Shown here piece by piece: positions 8,020 to 16,834 of a stretch of DNA of 45,708 nucleotides. The stretch is from Oscillospiraceae bacterium (GTDB lineage: Bacteria > Bacillota > Clostridia > Oscillospirales > Ruminococcaceae): NCBI GenBank assembly GCA_003531585.1, contig DQFX01000077.1:21582-67289 (forward strand). The letters are read 5' to 3'. How positions within the stretch are numbered: the stretch's first letter is position 1; each line of letters starts with the position of its first letter. Both the position numbers and the translations under genes were made by a program. The notes under the pieces were generated by a model. That model worked only from the letters and a program-made list of their open reading frames with translations, was not told the origin of the DNA and did no database searches.

Positions 8020-9001
8020 TTTTATCCCACCTTATTTCATATTTCAGCTCCCGCCCGGCGAAAAAGTCGCCGAGACTCTGGAGGGTCGTTTCTGCAATGC
8101 TCCGGAGCGCTTCCCGCGTCAGGAACGCCTGGTGCGAGGTTATCAGCACGTTCGGCCGCGATACAAGCAGCGACAGCGTTTCGTCTGTGACTATCCGGTC
8201 GGAGTTGTCCTCGAAAAACAGCCCGGTCTCCTCCTCGTAGACGTCGAGAGCCGCGCCGCCTATCCGCTTTTCGTTGAGTGCGTTCAGCAGCGCTTCGCTG
8301 TCGATGAGCTTCCCTCGGGAGGTGTTGACGATGAGGGTATCCGGCTTCATCAGAGAAAGCGCATGCTCGTTTATGATGTAGCGCGTGTCCTCGGTCAGCG
8401 GGCAGTGAAGCGAGATGATGTCGGAGCGCCGGAACAGCTCCTCCCGGGAAACGTAGTCGATACCGCTGCCTTCAGCCGGGAACGGGTCGTTTGCGATGAC
8501 TTCCATGCCGAACCCGCGGCAGATATCTATAAAGCTACGTCCGATCTTGCCGGTTCCGATAACTCCGGCGGTTTTTCCGTGGAGGTCGAACCCGATAAGC
8601 CCGTTAAGGCTGAAATTGAAGTCGCGAGTGCGAATGTACGCTTTGTGGAGCTTCCGGTTGAGCATGAGTATCATGCCCATCGCGTGTTCCGCGACCGCAT
8701 AGGGCGAATATGCGGGGACCCTCACGACCCGGAGTTTCCCGGTGGCTTCCTTCAGCGCGACATTGTTGTAGCCTGCGCACCTCATCGCGATCATCTCCAC
8801 ACCGATGTCCGCGAGGGAGCGCACAGTTGAGGCACCGATGTCGTCGTTGACAAACGCACAGACTGCGCGGCAGCCCTCGGCGAGCTTCACGGATTCGGGG
8901 CGGAGCCGGCTTTCAAAATAGACAAGCTCAAAATCCCTGTTCAGCTTGTCGAAGTATATACGGTCGTAGGGTTTGGCGTCGAAAAAGGCGATTCGTTCCA
9001 T
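8012..9001 (-). CDS. ldhA: D-2-hydroxyacid dehydrogenase, D-lactate dehydrogenase type
   Basis: This cytoplasmic NAD-dependent enzyme most likely reduces pyruvate to D-lactate in fermentation. The 329-residue product has the nucleotide motif GTGKIG at 149-154, an acidic residue after the next strand (NDPFP, Asp172), the catalytic Arg229 in NTSRG, and catalytic His290 in the SHQAFLT segment characteristic of LdhA rather than of phosphoglycerate dehydrogenase. The N-terminal CAGYNNV and VPAYSPYAVAEHAMG motifs also fit LdhA. The ATG at 9001 has a GGAGAG site. It is co-transcribed with the overlapping pdaA. The related 2-hydroxyisocaproate dehydrogenases cannot be fully excluded. Confidence 0.9.
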   Translation of the reverse strand: MERIAFFDAKPYDRIYFDKLNRDFELVYFESRLRPESVKLAEGCRAVCAFVNDDIGASTVRSLADIGVEMIAMRCAGYNNVALKEATGKLRVVRVPAYSPYAVAEHAMGMILMLNRKLHKAYIRTRDFNFSLNGLIGFDLHGKTAGVIGTGKIGRSFIDICRGFGMEVIANDPFPAEGSGIDYVSREELFRRSDIISLHCPLTEDTRYIINEHALSLMKPDTLIVNTSRGKLIDSEALLNALNEKRIGGAALDVYEEETGLFFEDNSDRIVTDETLSLLVSRPNVLITSHQAFLTREALRSIAETTLQSLGDFFAGRELKYEIRWDKNE

Positions 9002-9069
9002 TTTATTCTCTCCTTGCTGCGATTTTTCGAACTCTGCGAATATTGTTGCCGGAAGCGAGCAGAATATGC

Positions 9070-9127
9070 TTTTTAAGAATTTTGTAAGATTTATGTCGAT
9101 TCTTTTGTAAGAAATTCATGTTATAAT
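9070..9127 (+). promoter_or_regulatory. Promoter of the first two-component operon with phased direct repeats
   Basis: TATAAT at 9122-9127 with TG one base upstream (TGT), but no good -35 hexamer. Instead two exact copies of TTTTGTAAGA lie at 9080-9089 and 9103-9112, and a weaker copy TTTTTAAGA at 9070-9078. The last copy sits where the -35 box should be. This is the usual layout of an activator-dependent promoter bound by an OmpR/PhoB-type regulator, so autoregulation by the next gene is likely but inferred. Confidence 0.6.
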
Positions 9128-9157
9128 CAAATCATCAAAGGAAAAGGAGGCGGTCTG

Positions 9158-9886
9158 TTGGAAAGGTCAGACAAGCAGCGCGTACTTGTGGTCGACGACG
9201 ACCGTGAGATAGTAGCGGCTATAGTCCGGCTGCTGGAGCGCGAGGGGATCGAAACGATAGCCGCATACAACGGCAGGGAAGCTGTGGAGCGGCTCACTGA
9301 AAACGAGATACACCTTATTATTATCGACATTATGATGCCGGAAATGGACGGTATCTCAGCGACGATAAAGATACGCACCGAGCGCAACATTCCGGTGATA
9401 ATGCTGTCTGCAAAGACCGAGGAAAGCGACAAGATACTTGGCCTGTCGGTTGGCGCCGACGATTACGTCACAAAGCCGTTTTCGCCTGCGGAGCTTATCG
9501 CGAGGGTGAAGTCGCAGCTAAGGCGCTATATGACCCTGGGCGACTATGCGAACCGTTCCGGCGGCAGCGATGTTGCGCTTGGAGGTCTGCTGCTGCACCG
9601 CGATCAGCGTCAGCTCGACGTCGACGGCGAGCCGGTGAAGCTCACGCCGAAGGAGTACCGCATAGTTGAGCTGCTGATGTCAAACCCGGGAAGGGTGTTT
9701 TCCGCAGAGGAGATTTACGAGAGAGTATGGAACGAGACGGCGTATTCGGTAGAAAATACGATCATGGTGCATATCCGCAGGATACGCGAGAAGATCGAGA
9801 TAAATCCGAACGAGCCGAGATATTTAAAGGTGGCGTGGGGAATTGGATACAAAATGGAGAAAATTCAGCCGCAGCGGGGGCTTTAA
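9158..9886 (+). CDS. Response regulator, OmpR/PhoB family
   Basis: This is a two-component transcription factor of 242 residues. The receiver domain (about 8-120) has the acidic pair VVDDD (12-15), phospho-acceptor Asp57 in IIIDIMMPEMDG, and Lys106 in TKPF. The C-terminal winged helix (about 145-237) carries LTPKEYRIVELL and the recognition segment SVENTIMVHIRRIREKI. The start is a TTG at 9158 with a near-perfect AAGGAGG at 9144-9150, seven bases upstream. It overlaps the next gene, its probable kinase, by 44 bases. The repeats at 9080-9112 are candidate sites for it. The signal is unknown. Confidence 0.93.
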   Translation: MERSDKQRVLVVDDDREIVAAIVRLLEREGIETIAAYNGREAVERLTENEIHLIIIDIMMPEMDGISATIKIRTERNIPVIMLSAKTEESDKILGLSVGADDYVTKPFSPAELIARVKSQLRRYMTLGDYANRSGGSDVALGGLLLHRDQRQLDVDGEPVKLTPKEYRIVELLMSNPGRVFSAEEIYERVWNETAYSVENTIMVHIRRIREKIEINPNEPRYLKVAWGIGYKMEKIQPQRGL

Positions 9887-11894
9887 GGCGATCCTGCTGC
9901 TGATAGTGCTGGGCTGCGCGGCGGCTGTCGGCGCAATAACAGGATACATTCCGGAGAGCAATTATTTCAGGGACGGCCTGTACGGCGATGTGCTTTCGCA
10001 CAGCAGATTTACCGATTCTGAGACCTACGCAGGAGAGTTAAGCTCAATTGCGGATTCGGCCGCAGAGGAGTGCATAACTTTTTTAAGAGACGGTCAGCCG
10101 GACTATGTGAAGTATTACTATAAGGTCACAAACCGAAGCGTGACTGTAGAGTCCAGCATTCAGCCGTACTATACATATTACATTGACGACAGCGGATTCC
10201 TGGCTTCGGAGGATTCGCCTATCCCGGACTCCCTGTACGGGGCGACATATGACGTTCCCGACAACATAAAGGTTTCTTTTGGAATACCTCAGCGCCGGTT
10301 TGACTTTCTGAAAACCAACTGGGACATAACGCGCCACAACATGCTTGTGATAATCATTTCCGATGGAGTTCTGATGCTTGCAGGACTGGCAGCTCTTATC
10401 ATGCTGTGCAGGACTTCCGGCGAAAAGGCTGATGGCACTGTGACGTTCCCGAAGTTTTTCAAGCTGTGGTTTGAACCGTCGGTATTACTGCTTTGCTGGT
10501 ACACCTATGTTGCAATCGGATCCGCTGATACAGTTGCGAGGGATGTAATTTTCAGGTCGTATTACACGAGCGGCATTCTCGAAGTAGGTTTTCCGGGAAC
10601 TGTAGAAAGCGTTATGGCGCTCGTCATGTACGGGCTTGGCGTAATGGCTTTCGGCGCAATACTGACCTACATTGCAGTAAGCGTTTGCATAAGGGCGAAG
10701 AACAAGAGCGTTGAAAAGGGATTCCTGATCTACTGGGTGTTCCATTTCATATGGAAGGCGCTCAAAGCGCTTGGCAGAGCGTTACTGACCGTATGCAGGA
10801 CCGTCCGCGAGTTCTGCACCGGGGAGCTTTACAAAACCGACCGTGCAGCGAAGAAATTCGTCCTTCTTGATGTGACGTTCATCGGGATAACTCTCGTTGT
10901 TCTGGCGCTGTTCCTTGCTGCTGCGTCCAACAATGTTTGGGGACTTATGCTGTTCTGGTGCGTTGTTTGGTTTATCGCGCTTGGACTTTTCCTCTACGGA
11001 CGATACCTTGTTACCCGCGACGAAGCCAAGCTTGAGCAGCAGATACGCGAGATAAGCCAGGGAAACTATTCCTACGACCCGCAGCTCAGCAAGAATTCAC
11101 CGTACACAGCAAGCTGCGAGGTACTGAGCAAAGTCGCAGATGGCTACCGCCGCGGAATCGAGGAAAGCGTAAAGGCGGAGCGCACCAAAATAGAGCTTAT
11201 TACGAATGTCTCCCACGACCTTAAAACTCCGCTGACCTCAATAATCAGCTACATCGACCTGCTGTCAAGGGAAAATCTCGAGCCGCAGGCAAGGGAGTAC
11301 GTCGGGATACTGCAAAAGAAGTCTGAGCGGCTGAAGCACATCGTGTCGGACGTATTCGAGCTTGCCAAGACCACCAGCGGCGAAATAACGGTAGAGCATG
11401 AGCGCCTTGACCTGACCCGCCTCTCCAACCAGACCCTCGCCGAGATGGAGGACAAAATCAGCGCGGCAGGTCTGGTAGTCAAAACCGACATCTGCGAGCC
11501 TCCCGTGGAGGTCATAAGCGACGGAAAGCGGCTCTACCGCGTGATCCAGAACCTGATGGACAACGCGCTGAAATACTCGCTCAGGGGAACGCGCATATAT
11601 TACACACTGAAAAAGGACGGCGGCACAGCCGAAATAACCATAAAGAACATAGCCGCCTACGAGATGGATTTCACCAAGGAAGAGATCCTGGAGCGGTTCT
11701 CAAGAGGCGACAAAGCGCGCTCCACCGAGGGAAGCGGACTTGGACTGTCCATCGCGCAGGGCTTTACGATAGCCTGCGGCGGTGCGTTCGATATTGACAT
11801 TGACGGCGATATGTTCAAGGTGCGCATGACCTTCCCGCTGGCGGCTCCGGCTGAAATAACCGAAGAAAAGACGGCGGTGACGGCAGATGCATAA
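9843..11894 (+). CDS. Sensor histidine kinase with multi-pass membrane region
   Basis: This is the kinase partner of the preceding regulator. The 683-residue product has an unusually elaborate input half: a first membrane segment at about 14-36, an extracellular domain (about 37-160) and five or so further hydrophobic segments between about 160 and 385. The cytoplasmic part has a short HAMP-like linker, the HisKA helix NVSHDLKTPLTSII with phospho-His458, the N box NLMDNALKYS, and the G2 box GSGLGLSIAQGF. I use the TTG at 9843 (AAAGGTGG upstream); it overlaps the regulator by 44 bases and the next gene by eight. The sensor domain is not one I recognise. Confidence 0.88.
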   Translation: MDTKWRKFSRSGGFKAILLLIVLGCAAAVGAITGYIPESNYFRDGLYGDVLSHSRFTDSETYAGELSSIADSAAEECITFLRDGQPDYVKYYYKVTNRSVTVESSIQPYYTYYIDDSGFLASEDSPIPDSLYGATYDVPDNIKVSFGIPQRRFDFLKTNWDITRHNMLVIIISDGVLMLAGLAALIMLCRTSGEKADGTVTFPKFFKLWFEPSVLLLCWYTYVAIGSADTVARDVIFRSYYTSGILEVGFPGTVESVMALVMYGLGVMAFGAILTYIAVSVCIRAKNKSVEKGFLIYWVFHFIWKALKALGRALLTVCRTVREFCTGELYKTDRAAKKFVLLDVTFIGITLVVLALFLAAASNNVWGLMLFWCVVWFIALGLFLYGRYLVTRDEAKLEQQIREISQGNYSYDPQLSKNSPYTASCEVLSKVADGYRRGIEESVKAERTKIELITNVSHDLKTPLTSIISYIDLLSRENLEPQAREYVGILQKKSERLKHIVSDVFELAKTTSGEITVEHERLDLTRLSNQTLAEMEDKISAAGLVVKTDICEPPVEVISDGKRLYRVIQNLMDNALKYSLRGTRIYYTLKKDGGTAEITIKNIAAYEMDFTKEEILERFSRGDKARSTEGSGLGLSIAQGFTIACGGAFDIDIDGDMFKVRMTFPLAAPAEITEEKTAVTADA

Positions 11895-13464
11895 ATCTCT
11901 GCTTTCCGAGCGGCGCGGGCTTGCGATATTCAGCGAAAAGGCGCTGATGATAGCCGCCGCGCTGATCTCGCTGCTTTTGCAGATCATCTCTTTCGTCACG
12001 ACATGGCAGGGCGCGGAGGCGTACTTTTCCTCCGCGTTTCCGCTGGCGCCGCTGCTTTTTGCGGTGGCGGTGCAGTCGGTGGTGTATTTCACCTCAAACT
12101 CGATACGAAGGAAGCCCGGCGCGGGAAAAATAATCGCGCTGGCGCTTGCACTGCTGTGTTCGAACTACTTCTCGTTCGTGGGAATATACAGCGCCGTTAA
12201 TCCGCCGACGGTTTACCTCCAGCAGACATACAACGCCTATTCCGCAGAGCTGACTGCGGCGGCGGAGGAACTTGACTCCGCGCGAAAAGCGAGAAGCACC
12301 GGAGACATCGACGCCGCAGTAAACGCCGTTATCAGCCGATATTCCGAGCTGACCTCGCAGAAAGCGGCAATGGATAAGCTTACGGAGCAGCTTGCGAAGA
12401 TCAGCGGCACTGGTGTGACCGCCGGAATGACCCCGCCGTCACGGTGGAACTACGCGACCTACGAGGACTACGCCGCGGCGTATCAGGCGTACATTGAGGG
12501 GATTTCCCAGGGAACGGCGGCCGCGGCTGGCACCGAGGCGCAGGCGCTCCTGAGCCGGTACGGCTTCACGAGCGACGCCGACGCCGCGCAGCACTCTGCG
12601 GAGCTGACCGCCGAAATGTCGCTGATTGAGGGCGTATTCGGCGCTTCCGGAAGCGGATTTTATTCCGCCGCCGAGCAGATCCGCGCGGAAATGCTCGCCG
12701 GCGGCAGAAATGCGGCGGAACGCGTGTTTTCGCTGTACGAAAAGCTGTCCGGGAATCGTCTGGAGTACACGGCGGATATCCCCGGCGTGACCCTCGGTCT
12801 GCCGGAGTATTCCGAACTTTCGGCGGGGAAAGCTCCGGCGGCTGTCCGGGAGCAGATGCTCGGGAAGATATCCTCCGCGTGCGATACCATCAACGCCGCA
12901 GGGGGCGATGTCAGCGCTGACAGCTTCCCGGTGGAGAACGTGTACACGCTTCCGCTGAGGGCTGTGTTCGTGGATTTCAGAACCGACGCGGCAGTTTCGA
13001 TGGCGCTTGCGCTGCTGACCGACTACCTGTCGCTGGCGGCGGCGGTGAGCTACGTACAGAAGAAAAGCATTCTTGCCGCGCGTAATACGGCTCAGGCTGC
13101 GGCTTCCGACGAGTTTTTCTTTGAGCAGAACATAGCCGGAGCGCTCCGTCTGGGGGCGTTCGCGGAAGGAAACGAACTCCGTGAAGCGGACGAAAAGCAG
13201 CTTTCCGAGCGCCTGGCGGAGTACGTCAGCAGGTTTACGGCGGCGGACTTCGCGGCGGAACAGGGGTGTACTCTGCTTGCGCGCCGCGAGGACGTAAAGG
13301 ATCACGAGCTGCTGACTGCGTTCCTGTGCCAGTGCGGCTACGCGAAGCTGCTGACCGCCGAGGAGGTCGGGACGCTTGGCGGCAAGGCTGATTCCGACTG
13401 CGTCCTGCTGCGGACGAAGTTCCTGATGTGGGTCAGCGAAAAGACTGCGGGAAAGGCGGTGTGA
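11887..13464 (+). CDS. Unrecognised Ala-rich membrane protein in the two-component operon
   Basis: I do not recognise this 525-residue protein. It has three hydrophobic segments near the N-terminus (about 20-40, 52-70, 80-105). A long, probably extracytoplasmic, Ala/Ser/Glu-rich and partly coiled-coil region spans about 106-360. A further hydrophobic segment lies at about 368-388, followed by a cytoplasmic-looking C-terminal domain of about 135 residues (LREADEKQLSERLAEYV and onward). It starts eight bases before the end of the kinase gene, so it is translationally coupled to it, and is followed after four bases by another membrane protein. Context suggests a target or accessory of the two-component system. 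The opposite strand has a long open frame here, but the coupling and membrane pattern favour this one. Confidence 0.7.
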   Translation: MHKSLLSERRGLAIFSEKALMIAAALISLLLQIISFVTTWQGAEAYFSSAFPLAPLLFAVAVQSVVYFTSNSIRRKPGAGKIIALALALLCSNYFSFVGIYSAVNPPTVYLQQTYNAYSAELTAAAEELDSARKARSTGDIDAAVNAVISRYSELTSQKAAMDKLTEQLAKISGTGVTAGMTPPSRWNYATYEDYAAAYQAYIEGISQGTAAAAGTEAQALLSRYGFTSDADAAQHSAELTAEMSLIEGVFGASGSGFYSAAEQIRAEMLAGGRNAAERVFSLYEKLSGNRLEYTADIPGVTLGLPEYSELSAGKAPAAVREQMLGKISSACDTINAAGGDVSADSFPVENVYTLPLRAVFVDFRTDAAVSMALALLTDYLSLAAAVSYVQKKSILAARNTAQAAASDEFFFEQNIAGALRLGAFAEGNELREADEKQLSERLAEYVSRFTAADFAAEQGCTLLARREDVKDHELLTAFLCQCGYAKLLTAEEVGTLGGKADSDCVLLRTKFLMWVSEKTAGKAV

Positions 13465-13468
13465 CCGG

Positions 13469-13993
13469 TTGAATATTCCGATATTCCTTGCCGCCGGAAT
13501 GGCGGCGGAGCTTGTTCTGGCGCTGATCAGACCGCTTCGCGGCGCGACCAGGGGACTGGTCTGCTGGAGCGTAGCCGCAGTCGTGCTGTCGATGTGCTGC
13601 GCGGTGTACTTCATAAGCTCCGGCGACATCACGTTCGACCTTCCAAGCGCGATACGCGGCATAGGCGGCGCGGGCGTGCTGGTGCTGATTGCGGCTCTTA
13701 TCGAACTTTTCTCCCCCTCCCGCCGGAGCCGACAAAAGCCGGAGCAGGATCCGCAGCGCTCGGAACGCTCACTGAACATCGTGCTGTCGGTTGCAGCGGG
13801 TATACTCTGCGCGGCTTCCCTGGCTCTGTCGCTTTTCGGGGAGCGCGACACTGCGGCGCTGCTTCTTGTGCCTCCGACTGCGGCGGCACTCCGGCAGACT
13901 CTGTGGTTCATGAAGTCCGCCGGAGCAGAACACCCTGCCACACAGCGCGAAAAACTCGCGGAGCGTATCTCCTGCGGCAAGTATAAATTATAA
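13469..13993 (+). CDS. Small unrecognised membrane protein
   Basis: This 174-residue product of unknown function has about five hydrophobic segments, split by a basic, proline- and glutamine-containing loop (SPSRRSRQKPEQDPQRSER) at about residues 82-100. The start used is TTG at 13469, five bases after the previous stop, with a GGCGGTG-like site just upstream; an in-frame ATG eleven codons further on is possible. It is the last gene of the operon begun at 9158 and is followed within six bases by a terminator. The coding call rests on tight spacing, hydrophobic pattern and lack of interruption rather than on homology. Confidence 0.62.
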   Translation: MNIPIFLAAGMAAELVLALIRPLRGATRGLVCWSVAAVVLSMCCAVYFISSGDITFDLPSAIRGIGGAGVLVLIAALIELFSPSRRSRQKPEQDPQRSERSLNIVLSVAAGILCAASLALSLFGERDTAALLLVPPTAAALRQTLWFMKSAGAEHPATQREKLAERISCGKYKL

Positions 13994-13998
13994 CGTGA

Positions 13999-14025
13999 CC
14001 GCCGCCGGAAAGAAGCGGCGGTTTT
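13999..14025 (+). terminator. Terminator of the first two-component operon
   Basis: CCGCCGC (13999-14005) pairs with GCGGCGG (14015-14021) around a nine-base loop and is followed by TTTT. It lies just after the stop codon at 13993. Confidence 0.8.
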
Positions 14026-14148
14026 CCGTTTGTAGATATATACAATTATAGGCTGCCCGTTTTGTGAAGTTAGCTAAAATGCGGCTTTGCGTAACGTATG
14101 TTATACTAAAAATTAGCTTAAAACCTGCGGCTATTTCATAAAAATCTA

Positions 14149-14177
14149 TTGATTTTTTGAGGAAAATGTGATAAAAT
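14149..14177 (+). promoter_or_regulatory. Promoter of the DHH phosphoesterase gene
   Basis: TTGATT (14149-14154), 17-base spacer, TAAAAT (14172-14177) with the extended element TGTGA directly before it. The start codon is 66 bases downstream. The rest of the 249-base gap (13994-14242) is AT-rich and holds only the preceding terminator. Confidence 0.7.
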
Positions 14178-14242
14178 AGTGATAACTGGTGTGGAGTTGT
14201 TTGTAGGCTCCTCCGGAATTAACTGCTATAAGGAGTGCATGC

Positions 14243-15298
14243 ATGTCTCCGAAATTAAGTGAGTTGATAACCCTGCTCAAAGGACACAGGGTGTTTATAC
14301 AAACGCATAACTTTCCAGACCCTGACGCGATAGCCAGCGCATTTGGCCTGCAAGTTCTTCTGGAGCGTTTCAAGATACCTACGACGATATGCCATCACGG
14401 AAATGTCGAACGTACCGCGACTGCGAATATGGTCTCTGAATTCGGGATCAAAATGACCGAGGATACCGAACTTGAGGATATGACCAGCGACGATTATATA
14501 ATCACGGTGGATTCTCAGAAGGGAAACGCGAATATACTCGACCTCGTGGGCAATGAAGTTGCCTGTATCGACCATCACCCGACTTTCTGCCCGGCTGATT
14601 ACAAATACAAGGATATCCGCATAGTCGGAAGCTGTGCGACGCTTATCGCGGACTACTACATGTCCTACAAGATGGATATGCCGAAGGACGTCGCGACCGC
14701 GCTGCTGTACGGTCTGAAAATGGATACGGCGGATTTCACCCGCGGCGTTACAGAGCTTGACATTGATGTATACAAGTATCTGTTCCCGAGGGCGGACAAT
14801 TCCCTGATACGCAAGTTCCAGTCGGGAGTTATACAGTACGACGAGCTGGAAGCGTTCGTTGATTCGATGAAGAACATCGACATTCTGAACGGCGTGGCAT
14901 TCGCGTTCCTGAATTTCCAGTGCGCGGACGCATTCGTAGCTACTATATCCGATTTTATTCTGAATCTCGACGTTGTAACATTCGCAGTCGTGTATTCCCG
15001 CAAGGCGAAGGGCTTCAAATTCTCCGTCCGCTCAGAGCTTGACGAGCTGAATGCCGGGAAAATCGCGGAGCAGGCGCTGAAAACAGTCGGGAGCGGCGGC
15101 GGTCACAGCTCCATGGCAGGCGGATTCGCCGAGGAGAGCAAGGTACTGGATATCAGCATTGACTTTAACCGCGTGATACAGAATCTGTTTCTTGACGTTA
15201 TCGACCCTCTGCGTCCGAAAGACGACGAGCCGGAGGAAGTCCCCGTTGAGGAAAGCCAGAACACGATAGATTTAGAACAGGCAAAACCGCAGCTTTGA
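14243..15298 (+). CDS. DHH/DHHA1-family phosphoesterase (NrnA-like)
   Basis: Proteins of this family hydrolyse short oligoribonucleotides, pAp or cyclic dinucleotide products. The 351-residue product has the Mn-binding motifs of the DHH domain: THNFPDPDAIASAFG (about 19-33), a VDSQKGN strand (about 91-97), and CIDHHPT (about 109-115). The C-terminal DHHA1 motif GSGGGHSSMAGG is at about 286-297. It ends in an acidic tail. AAGGAGT at 14230-14236 sets the ATG at 14243; the ATG four bases upstream is out of frame. It is monocistronic: own promoter and a terminator overlapping its stop. Which phosphoester is the natural substrate cannot be read from the sequence. Confidence 0.88.
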   Translation: MSPKLSELITLLKGHRVFIQTHNFPDPDAIASAFGLQVLLERFKIPTTICHHGNVERTATANMVSEFGIKMTEDTELEDMTSDDYIITVDSQKGNANILDLVGNEVACIDHHPTFCPADYKYKDIRIVGSCATLIADYYMSYKMDMPKDVATALLYGLKMDTADFTRGVTELDIDVYKYLFPRADNSLIRKFQSGVIQYDELEAFVDSMKNIDILNGVAFAFLNFQCADAFVATISDFILNLDVVTFAVVYSRKAKGFKFSVRSELDELNAGKIAEQALKTVGSGGGHSSMAGGFAEESKVLDISIDFNRVIQNLFLDVIDPLRPKDDEPEEVPVEESQNTIDLEQAKPQL

Positions 15299-15317
15299 CA
15301 AGAGCTGCGGCTTTTTT
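15287..15317 (+). terminator. Terminator overlapping the end of the DHH gene
   Basis: CCGCAGCT (15287-15294) and AGCTGCGG (15303-15310) form an eight-base-pair stem followed by CTTTTTT. The left arm lies in the last codons of the DHH gene and the stop codon is in the loop. Confidence 0.88.
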
Positions 15318-15328
15318 GTGCAAAGTGG

Positions 15329-15357
15329 TTGAAATTTTCCATGATTTGTGGTAAAAT
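15329..15357 (+). promoter_or_regulatory. tyrA promoter
   Basis: TTGAAA (15329-15334), 17-base spacer, TAAAAT (15352-15357) with TGTGG before the -10 box. Downstream in the leader, GCGG-GAAA-CCGC (15379-15390) forms a small GNRA-type hairpin right before the ribosome site; it may affect initiation or only stabilise the RNA. Confidence 0.7.
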
Positions 15358-15407
15358 ATAATCTGTAAAAATATATAAGCGGGAAACCGCGAAAGGACGA
15401 TTCCAGA

Positions 15408-16271
15408 ATGAATATAGCAGTTGTAGGACTTGGCCTTATCGGAGGCTCTGTTTGTAAGGCTCTGAAGGCTAATACTTTCCATCATATAATGGGAATGGAT
15501 ACCGACAAGGAAACCGTAAGAAAGGCTCTCGAGCAGGGCGCGATCGACGAGGAGATCGACGAGTCCAGATTAGGCGAGGCTAATCTTACCGTAGTTGCGC
15601 TCTATCCGGTTCCGACAGTGGAGTTCGTGAAGAAAAACGCCGACCGTTTCAAAAAAGGTTCGATAGTAATAGATGTCGGCGGCGTAAAGGGGTACGTAGT
15701 AAACGGCTGCACCCCGATACTGGACGAGAAGGGCGTGTACTTCCTCGGAACCCACCCGATGGCGGGTACTGAAAACTCCGGCTTCGATTATTCCAAGGCG
15801 GATATGTTCGTAAAGGCAAGCTATATTCTGACCCCGACCGAGAGCACTCCGCAGATAGCCATAGACCTCGTATCCACGCTGGGAAGCTGCATGGGATTCG
15901 GTCAGGTGGTTATCGCAACACCCGAGCAGCACGATATCAATATCGCGTTCACTTCGCAGCTTGCTCACGTTGTTTCCAACGCCTACGTCAAGAGCCCCTC
16001 GCTGCTCCGCGCGGACGGATTCTCCGCAGGCAGCTTCCTCGACCTGACGAGAGTTGCAAAGCTGAACGAAGAAATGTGGTCGAGCCTGTTCCTGTGCAAC
16101 AAGGACGCCCTGCTTTTTGAGATCAACACGATAATCGAGAAGCTGTCGGAGTACCGCGACGCGATGGTGAACGACGACAAGCCCACGCTGAAGGAACTGC
16201 TGAAGGTCGGCAGGGAGCGCAAGGAAGAAAGCATGAAGTACTACGGTCAGGAGAAGGCGCTGAATGGCTGA
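15408..16271 (+). CDS. tyrA: Prephenate dehydrogenase
   Basis: This cytoplasmic NAD-dependent enzyme converts prephenate to 4-hydroxyphenylpyruvate in tyrosine synthesis. The 287-residue product has the Rossmann motif VVGLGLIGGS (about 5-14), DTDKE after the second strand, and the family motif GTHPMAGTENSGFDYS (about 113-128). The helical dimerisation domain follows (FTSQLAHVVSNAYV region). No ACT or chorismate mutase domain is attached, so it is the monofunctional form. Its last eight bases overlap the next membrane protein gene, and pepF follows 13 bases after that, so the three are probably one transcript. No other aromatic pathway gene is in the window. Confidence 0.93.
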   Translation: MNIAVVGLGLIGGSVCKALKANTFHHIMGMDTDKETVRKALEQGAIDEEIDESRLGEANLTVVALYPVPTVEFVKKNADRFKKGSIVIDVGGVKGYVVNGCTPILDEKGVYFLGTHPMAGTENSGFDYSKADMFVKASYILTPTESTPQIAIDLVSTLGSCMGFGQVVIATPEQHDINIAFTSQLAHVVSNAYVKSPSLLRADGFSAGSFLDLTRVAKLNEEMWSSLFLCNKDALLFEINTIIEKLSEYRDAMVNDDKPTLKELLKVGRERKEESMKYYGQEKALNG

Positions 16272-16821
16272 GAAACAAAGCCCGGGCATTGCCTACGTCG
16301 TATCCCTGTGCGGAATAATGTGCGGACTGTCGCTCGCGCTGATGTTCTGCCTGGGAATGATACCCGGTTTCGAGTATGTCAGCCCGGCGGTCGCCGGGGT
16401 GCTGATATGGGTCGTGAGGGAACGCCTCGGCGTGCGGTACGGGCTGGTATGCTACGCCGCAGTCGGGATACTTACCATGCTGTTCACCGCGAATTACGAG
16501 GCGAGCATGATGTATATTTTTCTGCTTGGCTACTATCCTATCGTGAGACAGTACCTCATGAAGCTGAAATATCCCGTGCTGCGCTGGGTCAGCAAGCTGG
16601 CTCTGTATGCCGCGGCGGCGATCGCATGCTATTTTGTGCTGATAAACATTTTCGGAATGTCGCAGCTTCTTGAGGACATGGGCGAGTTCGGACAGTACGG
16701 TCAGTGGGTGCTGCTCGGGCTGGGCGCAGTCGCGTTCGTGCTATACGACATTTTCCTCGGGCTGTACTACCCGTTCTATGAAAAGGTACTGAAACCCAAG
16801 ATATCCAAACGAATGAAATAA
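16264..16821 (+). CDS. Five- to six-pass membrane protein of unknown function
   Basis: I do not recognise this 185-residue protein. It is almost wholly hydrophobic: segments at about 10-33, 38-50, 58-76, 79-92, 108-128 and 145-168, with a basic C-terminus (KVLKPKISKRMK). The spacing resembles small integral membrane subunits such as energy-coupling-factor S components, but no diagnostic motif supports that. Its ATG overlaps the end of tyrA by eight bases and pepF follows with an AAAGGAG site, so it is coupled to both. Real coding sequence is likely; the role is unknown. Confidence 0.75.
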   Translation: MAEKQSPGIAYVVSLCGIMCGLSLALMFCLGMIPGFEYVSPAVAGVLIWVVRERLGVRYGLVCYAAVGILTMLFTANYEASMMYIFLLGYYPIVRQYLMKLKYPVLRWVSKLALYAAAAIACYFVLINIFGMSQLLEDMGEFGQYGQWVLLGLGAVAFVLYDIFLGLYYPFYEKVLKPKISKRMK

Positions 16822-16834
16822 AGGAGAATTTGAT

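Noticed and set aside
12439..13980. 513-residue open frame on the minus strand
   Set aside because: It is the mirror of the GC-rich, Ala-rich genes at 11887 and 13469. Its product is Arg/Ser/Ala-rich with no domain, and the plus-strand frames show membrane helices and operon coupling.
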